Positions 27,030 to 36,544 of a DNA stretch of 64,000 bases are shown here, one piece after another. The stretch is from an uncultured Prevotellaceae bacterium. Its GTDB lineage: Bacteria > Bacteroidota > Bacteroidia > Bacteroidales > Muribaculaceae. Position 1 is the first letter of the stretch. Every line of letters starts with the position of its first letter. The notes below the pieces were generated by a model that saw only the letters and a list, made by a program, of their open reading frames with translations, did no database searches and was not told the origin of the DNA. The DNA is taken from the NCBI GenBank assembly GCA_905210415.1, contig CAJLWM010000004.1:1-64000 (forward strand), in the 5' to 3' direction. A program made the position numbers and the translations under genes.

Positions 27030-27053
27030 TTAGGGTTAGGGTTAGGGTTAGGG
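27030..27053. repeat. Four tandem TTAGGG units over a stop codon
   Basis: Four perfect copies of TTAGGG. On the minus strand these read CCCTAA repeats and supply the stop of the sulfatase-fold gene (TAA at 27050-27048) and three further in-frame TAA codons directly after it. Confidence 0.95.
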
Positions 27054-28766
27054 ATATGCCAAGCCTCGCTTTCGCATCATCTCCACATCTTGACGCTTCA
27101 AGCCAATTGAATCCATCGGCAACGGCTCGTTGTGGTCGTTGAGATAATATCGCTTAGGCGCGATATACATTTGCGAGCAAAGCGAGTATTCCGGACGTGC
27201 CAACTTGGCGGTTATGCCCGACAGGCCCAGCATAGTGTGAAATGCCACAAGATTAGATGCCACAGGCTTTGTAATATTGTCCTTCATTGCCTGATATTCC
27301 ATAGTGTGATGAGCTATGTATCCGTCGCTTACCCACACAAAGAACGGCACTCGCAACTGATAGAACGACGGCACTGGCGACGCGTGCATATACATGCGGC
27401 GTTCGTCATCGTAAATATCCTCGCCATGGTCTGACATATACATCACACACGCATTATACCCTGCCTTGCGGGTTAAGTCGATGATGCGATGCAGCAACAT
27501 ATCGGTATATACAATCGAATTATCGTAGGCATTTATCATGGTCTGACGGTTCTTATAACCGATAGTGGTGACCTTATCCGGGGTGAATCGGCGAGCCTCT
27601 TCGGGATAGCGGTCGCAATAGTTGAAGTGCGAACCATAGGTGTGCAACACCACAAATCGCTTATGATTGCTCAGCGAATCGGCAAGTTCTTTCTTCAGAT
27701 AATCTACGAGCACTTGGTCGTCTACGTTGACATTGGCATCCACATTCTCCTTCACAAACACCGTGCGCTGTGCCTCATCGGCAAAAAAGTCGATGAACGA
27801 ATGGTTAGAGCGCTGGTTTGAGAAGAACGCGGTGGCATAGCCAGCCTCGTTGAACGCCGTGATTATGCTCTTTTGGTGATAAATATCCTCGAAATTCTCA
27901 GCCGATGCGGCCGACAGTATCATAGGCACGCTCTTGTGGGTGACATTGGCTTGCGACAGCACATCGCGAAATACCACCAAATTACCCTCTTTATCGAGCA
28001 GCGGCGTAGTGGGTCGATGATAGCCATACAAGCCGAAGTTCTCGGCTCGCGCCGTTTCGCCTATCACCAATATGTATGCTTCCTTCTCATCGGCTGGGTG
28101 GGTGGCTTTGGCATTAAAAGTGAAATCTTTTGATGTGGCAGGATAACGATTGGTGGCAATAGTGCGCTCCACCGCCAACACCAAGTTGTCTGACACATTT
28201 ATCGGGTAGATATCATCAACAAATCCAAATCGTGGCTCCTTGGCGTAGCATCCCACAAGCATAGCAAAGCCCACACCCATACCTACAAAGGCTATGCGGC
28301 GCTGACGCTTCAGGAATTGGCGTGGCAATGAGGCGTGGCACATCGACACCAGCCCCCAAAAGAGCAGTGGCAAATACACCACAAACACAAATATCACCGC
28401 TGGCAATATGCCGCAAAGTTGCTCTCCGGCTTCGGTGGCATTGGTGGTGGCTACGTTCAGAAACATGTCCACAGCCAATATCGCCTCGCCATACATATCG
28501 AGCAGCACTATCTGAAACGCATCGAAAAACACAAACAGAAACAACGCCCAAAACATTTTGCCAGGGCGTCGCAGTAGTGTCATCACATACCACCATAGGC
28601 TCATTGGCAGCACTATGTTGGTTAGGCGCACAAGCAACGAAGTGGGTTCGGTGAAAAACAGCAAAAAGTTTGGCAACGACAAGCCGAGCACAAACAGCAC
28701 AAACAGCAGGCGCTGGTTGCACTTAACTTTTCGAAGATATTTTGTAATTCTATTAAAAGGCTTCAT
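27048..28766 (-). CDS. Phosphoethanolamine transferase (sulfatase fold)
   Basis: The 572-residue protein has five N-terminal transmembrane helices (residues 1-190) and a periplasmic sulfatase-type domain. VIGETARAENFGLYGYHRP holds the conserved ET-A-R-A segment, whose Thr is the nucleophile that carries phosphoethanolamine. SDHGEDIYDD supplies metal ligands and HASPVPSFYQLRVPFFVW is a later family motif. Relatives such as EptA and CptA transfer phosphoethanolamine from phosphatidylethanolamine to lipid A or core sugars, altering charge and resistance to cationic peptides. Its start overlaps the end of the outer-membrane barrel gene by 14 bases, so the two are coupled. The stop is formed by telomere-like CCCTAA repeats. 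Confidence 0.9.
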   Translation of the reverse strand: MKPFNRITKYLRKVKCNQRLLFVLFVLGLSLPNFLLFFTEPTSLLVRLTNIVLPMSLWWYVMTLLRRPGKMFWALFLFVFFDAFQIVLLDMYGEAILAVDMFLNVATTNATEAGEQLCGILPAVIFVFVVYLPLLFWGLVSMCHASLPRQFLKRQRRIAFVGMGVGFAMLVGCYAKEPRFGFVDDIYPINVSDNLVLAVERTIATNRYPATSKDFTFNAKATHPADEKEAYILVIGETARAENFGLYGYHRPTTPLLDKEGNLVVFRDVLSQANVTHKSVPMILSAASAENFEDIYHQKSIITAFNEAGYATAFFSNQRSNHSFIDFFADEAQRTVFVKENVDANVNVDDQVLVDYLKKELADSLSNHKRFVVLHTYGSHFNYCDRYPEEARRFTPDKVTTIGYKNRQTMINAYDNSIVYTDMLLHRIIDLTRKAGYNACVMYMSDHGEDIYDDERRMYMHASPVPSFYQLRVPFFVWVSDGYIAHHTMEYQAMKDNITKPVASNLVAFHTMLGLSGITAKLARPEYSLCSQMYIAPKRYYLNDHNEPLPMDSIGLKRQDVEMMRKRGLAYP

Positions 28767-29928
28767 TCACATTAAAAATAAATCCGCTCTCCCCGCCTTT
28801 GCCTACTCCATAATCGAGGCGAACATTCACATTCTTCTTAAATTCCCATCGAAAACCAACGCCAAAGTTTGGCAACACGTGCTTTGCCGACTCACGGTCG
28901 TGAAACACAGTGCCTGCGCCACCCCACACGGTTACGCCGCAGCGGTGCCACACATTCTGGCGCAATTCCACTTGGGCTGCAGCCATATTCTTGTCGCGAT
29001 AACGGTCTTTGTAGTAGCCTCGCATCACATACGAGCCACCCACACTTGCCATCATCTCCCACGATGGAGTTCCGCTATTAAACGTAGCCTTCACCTGCTC
29101 GGCGAGTGTCGCTCCACGCCACAGCGCTTGATATGCGTTGGCTGTGATGTTGGTGGTGCTGAAAGCATAATCGTTACTCAACCACTTCGGGCGGAACATC
29201 TGCGAAACATCCACATACACTCCGCGGTGCGGATTGGTGACGTTGTCGCGCGAGTCGAATTGCAGGGTCAAACCCACGCCTATGTTGTGCAATCGCAAGT
29301 CTTGTCCGTGATATAGGTGCAGTTTCTCTGCATCAATGTCGTAGGCTTTCATCACCATTGCCGAGAACATCGGACCCACGTAGAGGTCTTTCACCAGGCG
29401 AAACAAAAACTCCACATCGGCCTTACCCATCAGTCGCTTCATGTCGGTCTCATTGTCGTCGTTGCTACACTCATCGTAGCCTACGCCCCAATATTTCGTA
29501 GGAAAATAGTTGAATCGCAGGTCGTAATTGATGCGATATCGGTCGTCGGGGAAGAAGTTGTTACCACACACGCCCACTGCCACAAGCCCTATCACCGAGG
29601 TGTTGGTGTAGAGGGTGACATTAGATGGCTGCATGTCGGGCGAACATCCGCTCATCCTATACAGGCCCGAGCCCATCAATCCGATACTGAAGTTAGTGTC
29701 TTTGTTGTATGACGGACCTCCGATAAAACTGATGTCGAATCGCTTGTTCTTCTTTTCCTTGTTGGCATCGCCGAAATAGTCAACTATTTTGCCGAAAAAC
29801 CCCTTATGTCGCTTCACTGTGTCGGTTGGCACGCTATCGTGCGCCTCTTCGCTCACAGACATAACCTCTGATTTGCCCGCACAAATGCCGCACACAGATA
29901 TAGCCAATATCGCAAATAATACTCTCAT
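28753..29928 (-). CDS. BamA/TamA-type outer membrane beta-barrel protein
   Basis: The 391-residue protein has a signal peptide (MRVLFAILAISVCGICAG) and, after a short linker, a series of amphipathic strands typical of the surface-antigen (D15/BamA) barrel: FDISFIGGPSYNKDTNFSIG, VGLTLQFDSRDNVTNPHRG and NVNVRLDYGVGKGGESGFIF at the end. It lacks POTRA domains, so it is a barrel-only member as often found in Bacteroidetes. The DSRDN..NPHRG motif is characteristic. Its gene overlaps the phosphoethanolamine transferase gene by 14 bases, which links it to envelope lipid modification. Cargo or role unknown. Confidence 0.85.
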   Translation of the reverse strand: MRVLFAILAISVCGICAGKSEVMSVSEEAHDSVPTDTVKRHKGFFGKIVDYFGDANKEKKNKRFDISFIGGPSYNKDTNFSIGLMGSGLYRMSGCSPDMQPSNVTLYTNTSVIGLVAVGVCGNNFFPDDRYRINYDLRFNYFPTKYWGVGYDECSNDDNETDMKRLMGKADVEFLFRLVKDLYVGPMFSAMVMKAYDIDAEKLHLYHGQDLRLHNIGVGLTLQFDSRDNVTNPHRGVYVDVSQMFRPKWLSNDYAFSTTNITANAYQALWRGATLAEQVKATFNSGTPSWEMMASVGGSYVMRGYYKDRYRDKNMAAAQVELRQNVWHRCGVTVWGGAGTVFHDRESAKHVLPNFGVGFRWEFKKNVNVRLDYGVGKGGESGFIFNVNEAF

Positions 29929-29940
29929 TAAGTCGTGTTT

Positions 29941-30130
29941 TATGCCAATTCGGTCATTAGGGTTTGGACGGATTTTGGAATTTTAGAAGTGCAGATTTTG
30001 ATTGATTTTTAATGAGTAATAGCAGGCTATTGCGAATTAAAAACATACAAAAGATGCCTTATAAAAACCGAAAGACTCCAAGCAGTAGAAAAAATCACTA
30101 CATTTACGGCTAATAACCGATTTGAGTTTA
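29941..30130. repeat. Dispersed repeat, copy B
   Basis: It starts GCCAATTCGGTCATTAGGG and ends ATAACCGATTTGAG. The interior shares GGAATTTTAGAAGTGCAGAT, TTTTAATGAGTAAT and AAAGACTCCAAGCAGTAG with copy A, with a short insertion of about 10 bases. It lies between the barrel gene and meaB; 30131-30295 holds no convincing gene. Confidence 0.75.
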
Positions 30131-30295
30131 TATCGGTTGCAAAAATAGCCCATTTATTTCACAGATAGCTCATATTCACCACACAATTTACTCATGCACT
30201 GACCAAAACGACCATTCTTAAGGAAAAACTGACCACCGACAACCATCCTTTTTCGGACAATTGACGGTGGCTGACTACACAAACGTAGCGTTATC

Positions 30296-31396
30296 TCACT
30301 TATGCAATTTATCGAAATAATAGTCGAGCACCTCCGATGCTGCAACGAACGAACTTTGACGTGACGAGAGTACCATTTGCCTCTTCGCTTCGAGCATTTC
30401 GCTTATTACAGGGTCGGTGTAGAAGTTGCGCTTTAGATGCTCGTTGATGGTCTCATACATCCAATATTGCTCTTGCTGACGACGGCGCTCTTCGAAGTAG
30501 CCCGACTTGCGCACAAAATCAAAATATTGGTCGATCATCTGCCATACCTCATCGATGCCCAGTTCGTAGTAGCCCGAATAGGTGAGCACCTTTGGAGCCC
30601 AACCGCTTGGTGGCAATGGGAATAGGTGCAGCGCGCTGCGGAATTGCGCAGCAGCCAGCTTTGCACGGTCTACATTATCACCGTCGCACTTGTTTATCAC
30701 GATGCCGTCGGCCATCTCCATGATGCCGCGCTTGATGCCTTGCAACTCGTCGCCTGTTCCTGCGAGTTGTATGAGCAGGAAGAAATCCACCATTGAGTGC
30801 ACTGCCGTTTCGCTCTGACCAACGCCCACGGTTTCCACAAAGATGTTGTCGTAGCCAGCAGCTTCACACAGCACGATGGTTTCACGGGTCTTACGAGCCA
30901 CACCGCCAAGCGAACCAGCCGATGGACTAGGGCGAATGAATGCGTTGGGCTGTACCGAAAGTTTTTCCATACGGGTCTTATCACCGAGGATCGAGCCCTT
31001 TGAGCGTTCACTACTTGGGTCGATGGCAAGCACTGCCAGTTTGCCGCCACGATTGAGCACGTGCAAGCCAAACACGTCGATTGACGTACTCTTGCCGGCG
31101 CCTGGCACACCTGTGATGCCTATACGCTTTGAGTTGCCAGTATATGGCAAACATTTCTCTATCACTTCTTGTGCCAATGCCTGATGCTCATCGAGTTGGC
31201 TTTCAACAAGTGTCACTGCCTGACCAAGTATGGTCACGTCGCCTTTTCGTATGCCTTCCACATAATCGTTGGCGGTGAGCACACGGCGACGAGGACGTGC
31301 CTTAAAGTTAAGATACGGATTGGTCATCGGTGGCTGAGCCACTCCTTTGTTAACAGTCAGACCAGCATATTCTTCGCTATTCTCTGGATGTTCCAT
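30296..31396 (-). CDS. meaB: Methylmalonyl-CoA mutase-associated GTPase MeaB
   Basis: The 366-residue protein is a P-loop GTPase of the MeaB/ArgK family. Walker A is GVPGAGKS at residues 96-103, AIDPSSERSKGSILGDKTRM is the distinctive switch region, FVETVGVGQSE follows, and the base-recognition motif NKCDGDN is near 240. These proteins protect B12-dependent methylmalonyl-CoA mutase and gate cofactor loading and release in the cytoplasm. A mutase gene is not in the window. It lies 42 bases downstream of two DUF1573 genes on the same strand. Together with methionine synthase and the B12 uptake operon it makes cobalamin use a clear theme of the region. Confidence 0.93.
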   Translation of the reverse strand: MEHPENSEEYAGLTVNKGVAQPPMTNPYLNFKARPRRRVLTANDYVEGIRKGDVTILGQAVTLVESQLDEHQALAQEVIEKCLPYTGNSKRIGITGVPGAGKSTSIDVFGLHVLNRGGKLAVLAIDPSSERSKGSILGDKTRMEKLSVQPNAFIRPSPSAGSLGGVARKTRETIVLCEAAGYDNIFVETVGVGQSETAVHSMVDFFLLIQLAGTGDELQGIKRGIMEMADGIVINKCDGDNVDRAKLAAAQFRSALHLFPLPPSGWAPKVLTYSGYYELGIDEVWQMIDQYFDFVRKSGYFEERRRQQEQYWMYETINEHLKRNFYTDPVISEMLEAKRQMVLSSRQSSFVAASEVLDYYFDKLHK

Positions 31397-31438
31397 GTTA
31401 TATTGTGTTTTTTATTATATCGGTTAATAAGTTAGTTT

Positions 31439-32527
31439 CTATTCTCGTTTCACAATGCCCACCAGACGCACTTCCTGTGTTGGTCGCGACGGGTCGTTGG
31501 TTATCACTGTCAGTCGGGCGTTGAGATAATCGCCATTCACCTTAGCAGCGTTCACCGCCACGCTCACCTTGCAGGTGGCTCCTGGCTTCACCTCGGAAGC
31601 TTCGGCATGCACACCCACAGCGGCATCGGTGCTATATACTCGGCGCAGATGCATCTTCGTGCCGCCGACATTAGATAGTATCACTTCGCGACGTATCACC
31701 CCATTGCTTGGCGTGATTTCACCGAAATCTATCACTTCATCGCTCAGGCGCGCTATAGGAGCCTTCTCGAGGTCTTTTTTGCTCAATTTCGAGAAGTCTT
31801 CGCTAATTATCGCTGCCACATCCACCGGCATTCGCTCAGTGCCCTGCTTATCGGTCACTGCCACGGTGATCTCTGCTGTCACAGGGCCCCACTCGTCGCA
31901 GTGCTCACTCTCAAAGTAGCCCGAGATGGTGCACAACGCAAATGGTGGCACTACAGCAGGAAAAGCCTCCAACTCGGCAAACTTTGGCGCATTCTCAAAT
32001 GTCACCCTTATAGTGTCGGCACTATTGTTGTATGCACCGATATAGCCCATCTTGGCGGCTCCCTTTTTCGCTTCGCCAAATGGTATGGCGCGGCGGTCGA
32101 AATATAGCGACCCTATATGGTAGGGATACATCTCCTCTACTGTTTCCTTCGATGCGAGCACATTGCCACTGATGCGCAGCACATATTTGCGCTGCTCGGT
32201 GTCGCTATATACATATGCCGATTTGTTGAACGAACCCACTCGCCCCGTGGCATGATATGTGAGTGTCACCGTGGCGGTATCGCCCACGGCTACCGGAGTT
32301 TGGGTATACTCTCCAGTGGTGCATCCGCAGGTGGGCATCACCCTCACTATGGTGGCTGGTGCGTCGCCTGTGTTCACCGCGCGAAATGTGCACACCACTC
32401 GGTCTTCACTCTCGGCGAAGGTGCCGAAATCGTGTTCCGACTCGAGCCAAGTGAATTTGCCCTTTCCGCTCACCGACAATTGCGCAAGCAGCGCCACAAG
32501 CAATATTATCGCATATCGTTTCAACAT
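31439..32527 (-). CDS. Secreted DUF1573 protein (three repeats)
   Basis: The 362-residue protein has a signal peptide (MLKRYAIILLVALLAQLSVSG) and repeats of the DUF1573 immunoglobulin-like (ASH/MSP-type) fold. The first repeat, ESEHDFGTFAESEDRVVCTF with PTCGCTTGEYTQTPVAVGD, is canonical, and a further one starts SDEVIDFGEITPSNGVI. The CGCT cysteine pair is a family mark. Function is unknown; these are common envelope proteins in Bacteroidetes. The gene starts one base after the upstream DUF1573 gene stops, so they are co-translated, and meaB follows. Confidence 0.85.
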   Translation of the reverse strand: MLKRYAIILLVALLAQLSVSGKGKFTWLESEHDFGTFAESEDRVVCTFRAVNTGDAPATIVRVMPTCGCTTGEYTQTPVAVGDTATVTLTYHATGRVGSFNKSAYVYSDTEQRKYVLRISGNVLASKETVEEMYPYHIGSLYFDRRAIPFGEAKKGAAKMGYIGAYNNSADTIRVTFENAPKFAELEAFPAVVPPFALCTISGYFESEHCDEWGPVTAEITVAVTDKQGTERMPVDVAAIISEDFSKLSKKDLEKAPIARLSDEVIDFGEITPSNGVIRREVILSNVGGTKMHLRRVYSTDAAVGVHAEASEVKPGATCKVSVAVNAAKVNGDYLNARLTVITNDPSRPTQEVRLVGIVKRE

Positions 32528-32528
32528 C

Positions 32529-32963
32529 TCATTTCTCCTTTTCTCCGCCTACTGGTATCACCGAACCCTCTATGTGAAGTGTTATCACCTTATGACGTCC
32601 GTTGGTGCGCACACGCACTTCCTTGCGGAAGGGGCCTGGACGACCAATCGGGTTGAATGTCACTTTTATCTTCGACTTCTTGCCCGCTTTGATGGGTTTG
32701 GTGGGATATTCCGGACGAGTGCAGCCACACGATGCCGACGCGCTCACCACAATCAACGGCTCTTCACCCACGTTCTCAAATTCGAAGGTGTAGCTCACCG
32801 GACCTTTGTCCTCGCGTATATATCCGAAATCGTGATTCTTCTCAGCGAAAAAGGCATCGGCCTTGCCCTTCGCTGGCTTTTCTTCTGCCACGGCTGGCAG
32901 AGCCATCATCAGCAATGCCACCACGCTAAGCATCATTATAGCAACTCGTTTCATCATAATCAT
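32529..32963 (-). CDS. Small secreted DUF1573 protein
   Basis: The 144-residue protein has a signal peptide ending PAVAEE and one DUF1573 domain: EKNHDFGYIREDKGPVSYTF, then SASCGCTRPEYPTKPIKAGK, then FNPIGRPGPFRKEVRV. The C-terminus is basic. Several ATGs cluster at the start (32963, 32957 and 32954); the third gives the most regular signal peptide (MKRVAIMML). It is first in a likely unit with the larger DUF1573 gene and meaB. A -7 box (TATCTTTG, minus strand, 33017-33010) lies about 47 bases upstream. Confidence 0.85.
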   Translation of the reverse strand: MIMMKRVAIMMLSVVALLMMALPAVAEEKPAKGKADAFFAEKNHDFGYIREDKGPVSYTFEFENVGEEPLIVVSASASCGCTRPEYPTKPIKAGKKSKIKVTFNPIGRPGPFRKEVRVRTNGRHKVITLHIEGSVIPVGGEKEK

Positions 32964-33009
32964 ACTTTCATACAGCCCCAGTTTTGATGCAGGGACTTAA
33001 TCATTATGG

Positions 33010-33017
33010 CAAAGATA
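33010..33017 (-). promoter_or_regulatory. -7 box for the DUF1573/meaB unit
   Basis: The minus strand reads TATCTTTG, a perfect -7 match, upstream of the small DUF1573 gene. No obvious -33 box. Confidence 0.45.
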
Positions 33018-33463
33018 TAAAATTCCTATCCGTTTACCACACACACACTACTAAAATATCCTAAAATCGCCCCGCACCCTCCGCATGTCAGCATCCTTCT
33101 CTGCGCTTGCGGCTCGCTATCGCCCCACGCTTATAGCCCAAAAACGACAGTTTTCATCCAACACAATGCCATCTCAGGCCATGGGTTTCCGCCCAAGATT
33201 TCGGTATTAGGCTATAAAATGGTGAAAAAGATTTTGGTATTAGGCAATTTGTCTGCATCACATAATTGATTATCAACATATTACCATTTTTTGCAAAAAA
33301 AAACATCGAGACTACCTGAATCCAATGGCGGTCCAAAATGCGCCAAAGGCAATCTCCAAAATGTCGCAAAATATGGGCTTTTCGAGAAATAGTGTGTAAC
33401 AATTGGTTTCTCAATTGATTTAACAATTGATGCACAGTAAATGTAAATTTTATTGAAATTTCA
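33018..33463. other. AT-rich intergenic region
   Basis: No credible gene. It contains two short stretches resembling ends of the dispersed repeat (TTTCGGTATTAGGC near 33198 and TTTTGGTATTAGGC near 33232) and an A9 run near 33297. It separates two divergent transcription units. Confidence 0.4.
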
Positions 33464-33495
33464 TTGGTGTTTACGAAACTTTTTCACTATCTTCG
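33464..33495 (+). promoter_or_regulatory. Promoter for the hybrid sensor gene
   Basis: TTG (33464-33466), a 21-bp spacer and TATCTTCG (33488-33495, one mismatch to the -7 box). The leader of about 95 bases contains a small hairpin (ATACCA/TGGTAT, 33510-33529). Confidence 0.45.
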
Positions 33496-33596
33496 TGCCA
33501 TAAGCCGATACCATCTGATAGTGGTATGTGCCCAGCATTGGCAGTATCAACTTCTGACACGCCTTACTTAAGTATCATAACAATAACATTTCGTTT

Positions 33597-36479
33597 ATGC
33601 TTTACTATCAACCAGGCCATGACGCCAAAACACCCTTTCACTTACCTTTAGGCTTTCGCCGAGAGGTTGGGCGAAAACAATCAATACTGAACGTAATTGC
33701 AACCCTTATCATAATCAGCATCGCTATGACATCGTGCGGGAAGAAACCCTCCGAAATCTCTCCCGACGACCGAAAAGCCATCGAAAGCATTGTAGCTACA
33801 ACACACGGCGCCGATTCGCTCGCCCTACTGCAACAGCAAATGGAGAACGACGACAATCTGCTCGGCAGCGTAATTGCCTACCGCGAACTGGGCAAGATTC
33901 TGCGCAACGAGAGCCGTTTTGAAGAGGCTCTTCGCGCCCACAGCGAGGGGCTGCGTCAGGCCGAAACGCTTAACGACACGCTGGAAATCGTGCAGGCGCT
34001 CAACAACATCGGCACCGACTATCGCCGAATGGGCGTGCTCGATATGGCTCAAGACTACCACTACCGCGCTTGGATGACAAGCAAAGAATGCAGCGACACA
34101 TCATTCACCGCCAAGAAAAACCGCGTGGTATCGCTCAACGGTCTGGGCAATATATATATGACTCTCGGCAACTATGAGCGCGCCGACAGCGTGCTTCGCG
34201 CTGCACTAAAGGGCGAAAAAGAACTCAACAGCGCCCTGGGGCAAGCCATCAACTATGCCAACATTGGCTCAATCTTCCAACATCGCAATATGCTCGACTC
34301 GGCATGGGTATACTACCGCAAGTCGATGGCTCTCAACCACGAGGCTGGCAGCACCCTCGGCATCTCGCTTTGCCATACCTACTTCGGGTCGCTCTACGAA
34401 AAGGCACAACGCTACGATAGAGCCACAACTGAATACGAAGAGGCTTATCAACTGATGAAGGCTTCGAAGGACGAATGGCACGCGCTGAACTCGCTCATCG
34501 CGCTTTCGGGCATACACAGCACCACCGGCAACGAAGCCCAAGCGATGGAATACCTCGACAAGGCGAAGCAGATGGCGCTCTCAATAAAATCGAAGGAGCA
34601 CTTGGCTGAAATATACACTCTCTACTACAAGCACCACAAGCGCATTGGCGACTATCAAACTGCCTTGACCACCTACGAGAAAGCGGTGGCTATGGAAGAC
34701 AGCCTGCTGGATATGGAGAAAGTGAACCGCATACAGAACACCAGCCTCAACATTGAGCGCAACCGCCAGGAACGCGAAATGAACAAGGCAAGGCTCAATC
34801 TGGAGAAGGAACGTGCCGCCCGCGATGTTGATTACATCGTTTTCGGACTCATCGTGCTGGCTTTGATAGGCACTTTGGCGGCTTTCATCTTCCTTCAACG
34901 AATTCACCGACGCAATCACTTGGCGCTAAAACGCCTCACCAAGCTGCGCGAGAACTTCTTCACCAATATCACACACGAATTCCGCACTCCGCTCACCGTG
35001 ATTCTCGGCATCAGTCACGACCTTCAAGCCTACGACGACCAAGCGGTGAAAGACAGCGCTCGCACCATTGAGCGCCAAGGAAAGGGTTTGCTCGCACTTA
35101 TCAACCAATTGCTCGACATCTCTAAGATCAAATCGGCTGTGGGCAATATCGATTGGCGCAACGGCAACATCTGCGCACACCTCGAAATGATAATCGAGAC
35201 CTATCGCGAATATTCTCGTAGCAAAAACATCGACCTGCAATACATCGCCAAAGAGACTGTGGTGATGGACTTCGTACCCGACTACGTCAACAAGGTGTTT
35301 AACAACCTTATCTCAAACGCCCTTAAGTTCACCCCAGAATACGGCAAAGTGAGCGTGGCGCTTTGGCGCAAAGACGACAACCTGCACATCGACGTGGCAG
35401 ACACTGGCGAGGGAATGAGCAAAGAAACCGCCAAACACGTTTTCGAGCCATTCTACCAAGGCGAGAGCGAGATGAAGAACAACGGATCGGGCGTTGGTCT
35501 GGCTCTTGTGAAGCAGATTATCGATGCCGTGGAGGGAACCATCACAGTGAACAGCAAGGAGGGCAACGGCACCACATTCCACATCATTGTGCCTATACAC
35601 AACAACTGTAAACAGCAACTTGAAAGCGCTGCCGCCAACGACAACACTCCTATGCTGCCTACAGAAGAAACTATTCTTACCGATAGCGACGGCAACGGTG
35701 ATGGCGACGACGACCAATGCACTCTGCTCATCATTGAGGACAACCGCGACATCGCAGCATACATCGGTTCGCAATTCAGCGACCGCTACGCCATTGCCTA
35801 TGCCACTAACGGCAAGGATGGCCTCGCGAAAGCCATCGACTTGGTTCCTGACCTTGTCATCACCGACTTGATGATGCCTGGAATGGATGGCCTTGAAGTA
35901 TGCCGACAAATACGCGCCAACGAGGTGGTCAACCACATCCCTATCATCGTAGTCACTGCCAAGATTACCGAGGAAGAACGCATCAAGGGCATTGAGGCTG
36001 GCGCCGACGCTTATCTCGCTAAGCCATTCAATGCCGAAGAACTGCGCACTCGCGTGGAAACTCTCCTCAACCGTCTGCACAACCTGCGCAACAAGTATGG
36101 CGAAGGCACCCCTAACAACAACACACAAGAAGCGCCTCTCACCGATGCTGAGCGCCGATTCTTGGCAAAGACTGTCGACGCAATATATCTGCTCCTCGAC
36201 CAGCAAACCCTCGGCGTAAACAGCCTTGCTGAAAAGCTGTGCATGAGTCCACGCCAGTTCCACCGCAAGATTGTGGCGCTAACAGCCGATTCGCCTGCCA
36301 CCTACATCATGAAGATCAAGATGAAGCGGGCACGACACTTGCTTGAAACCAAGCCAAACATGAACATCGAAGACATAGCCATGCGATGCGGATTTGAGCA
36401 CACCACAAACTTCTATCACGCTTTCCGCAAGGTATACGTCATCACGCCTACCGAATTGCGTCGCGGCGCAAGCATCTAA
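33597..36479 (+). CDS. TPR hybrid histidine kinase / response regulator / AraC-type regulator
   Basis: The 960-residue protein joins a whole signalling pathway. The N-terminus has a hydrophobic segment with a lipobox-like IAMTSC. Tetratricopeptide repeats follow to about residue 400, then one transmembrane helix near 415-437. The kinase has its H-box at H460 (FFTNITHEFRTPL), an N-box NNLISNALKFTP and G-boxes DTGEGMS and GSGVGLALVK. A receiver has phosphoacceptor D757 (VITDLMMPGMDG) and conserved K in YLAKPFN, and a C-terminal AraC helix-turn-helix ends near 955 (IAMRCGFEHTTNFYHAFRK). Unlike the common glycan-sensing hybrid systems it lacks a propeller sensor and uses TPRs instead, so the ligand is unclear. 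No polysaccharide-utilisation genes adjoin it; the B12 operon lies downstream on the opposite strand. Confidence 0.93.
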   Translation: MLYYQPGHDAKTPFHLPLGFRREVGRKQSILNVIATLIIISIAMTSCGKKPSEISPDDRKAIESIVATTHGADSLALLQQQMENDDNLLGSVIAYRELGKILRNESRFEEALRAHSEGLRQAETLNDTLEIVQALNNIGTDYRRMGVLDMAQDYHYRAWMTSKECSDTSFTAKKNRVVSLNGLGNIYMTLGNYERADSVLRAALKGEKELNSALGQAINYANIGSIFQHRNMLDSAWVYYRKSMALNHEAGSTLGISLCHTYFGSLYEKAQRYDRATTEYEEAYQLMKASKDEWHALNSLIALSGIHSTTGNEAQAMEYLDKAKQMALSIKSKEHLAEIYTLYYKHHKRIGDYQTALTTYEKAVAMEDSLLDMEKVNRIQNTSLNIERNRQEREMNKARLNLEKERAARDVDYIVFGLIVLALIGTLAAFIFLQRIHRRNHLALKRLTKLRENFFTNITHEFRTPLTVILGISHDLQAYDDQAVKDSARTIERQGKGLLALINQLLDISKIKSAVGNIDWRNGNICAHLEMIIETYREYSRSKNIDLQYIAKETVVMDFVPDYVNKVFNNLISNALKFTPEYGKVSVALWRKDDNLHIDVADTGEGMSKETAKHVFEPFYQGESEMKNNGSGVGLALVKQIIDAVEGTITVNSKEGNGTTFHIIVPIHNNCKQQLESAAANDNTPMLPTEETILTDSDGNGDGDDDQCTLLIIEDNRDIAAYIGSQFSDRYAIAYATNGKDGLAKAIDLVPDLVITDLMMPGMDGLEVCRQIRANEVVNHIPIIVVTAKITEEERIKGIEAGADAYLAKPFNAEELRTRVETLLNRLHNLRNKYGEGTPNNNTQEAPLTDAERRFLAKTVDAIYLLLDQQTLGVNSLAEKLCMSPRQFHRKIVALTADSPATYIMKIKMKRARHLLETKPNMNIEDIAMRCGFEHTTNFYHAFRKVYVITPTELRRGASI

Positions 36480-36544
36480 AGTCGATGGTTGGTCCCCGAC
36501 ACAACAACTCGGAGACGTTTAATCTTACCAAATTCGGGGAACAA

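Noticed and set aside
30154-30345. Minus-strand open frame of 63 codons before meaB
   Set aside because: Overlaps the meaB 3' end on the same strand, low complexity, no promoter and no family resemblance.
33154-33435. Minus-strand open frame of 93 codons in the AT-rich intergenic region
   Set aside because: Composition unlike neighbouring genes, no domain, and parts coincide with repeat-end fragments.
35313-36263. Minus-strand open frame of 316 codons opposite the hybrid sensor
   Set aside because: Antisense shadow; the plus strand carries kinase, receiver and AraC motifs across the same bases.
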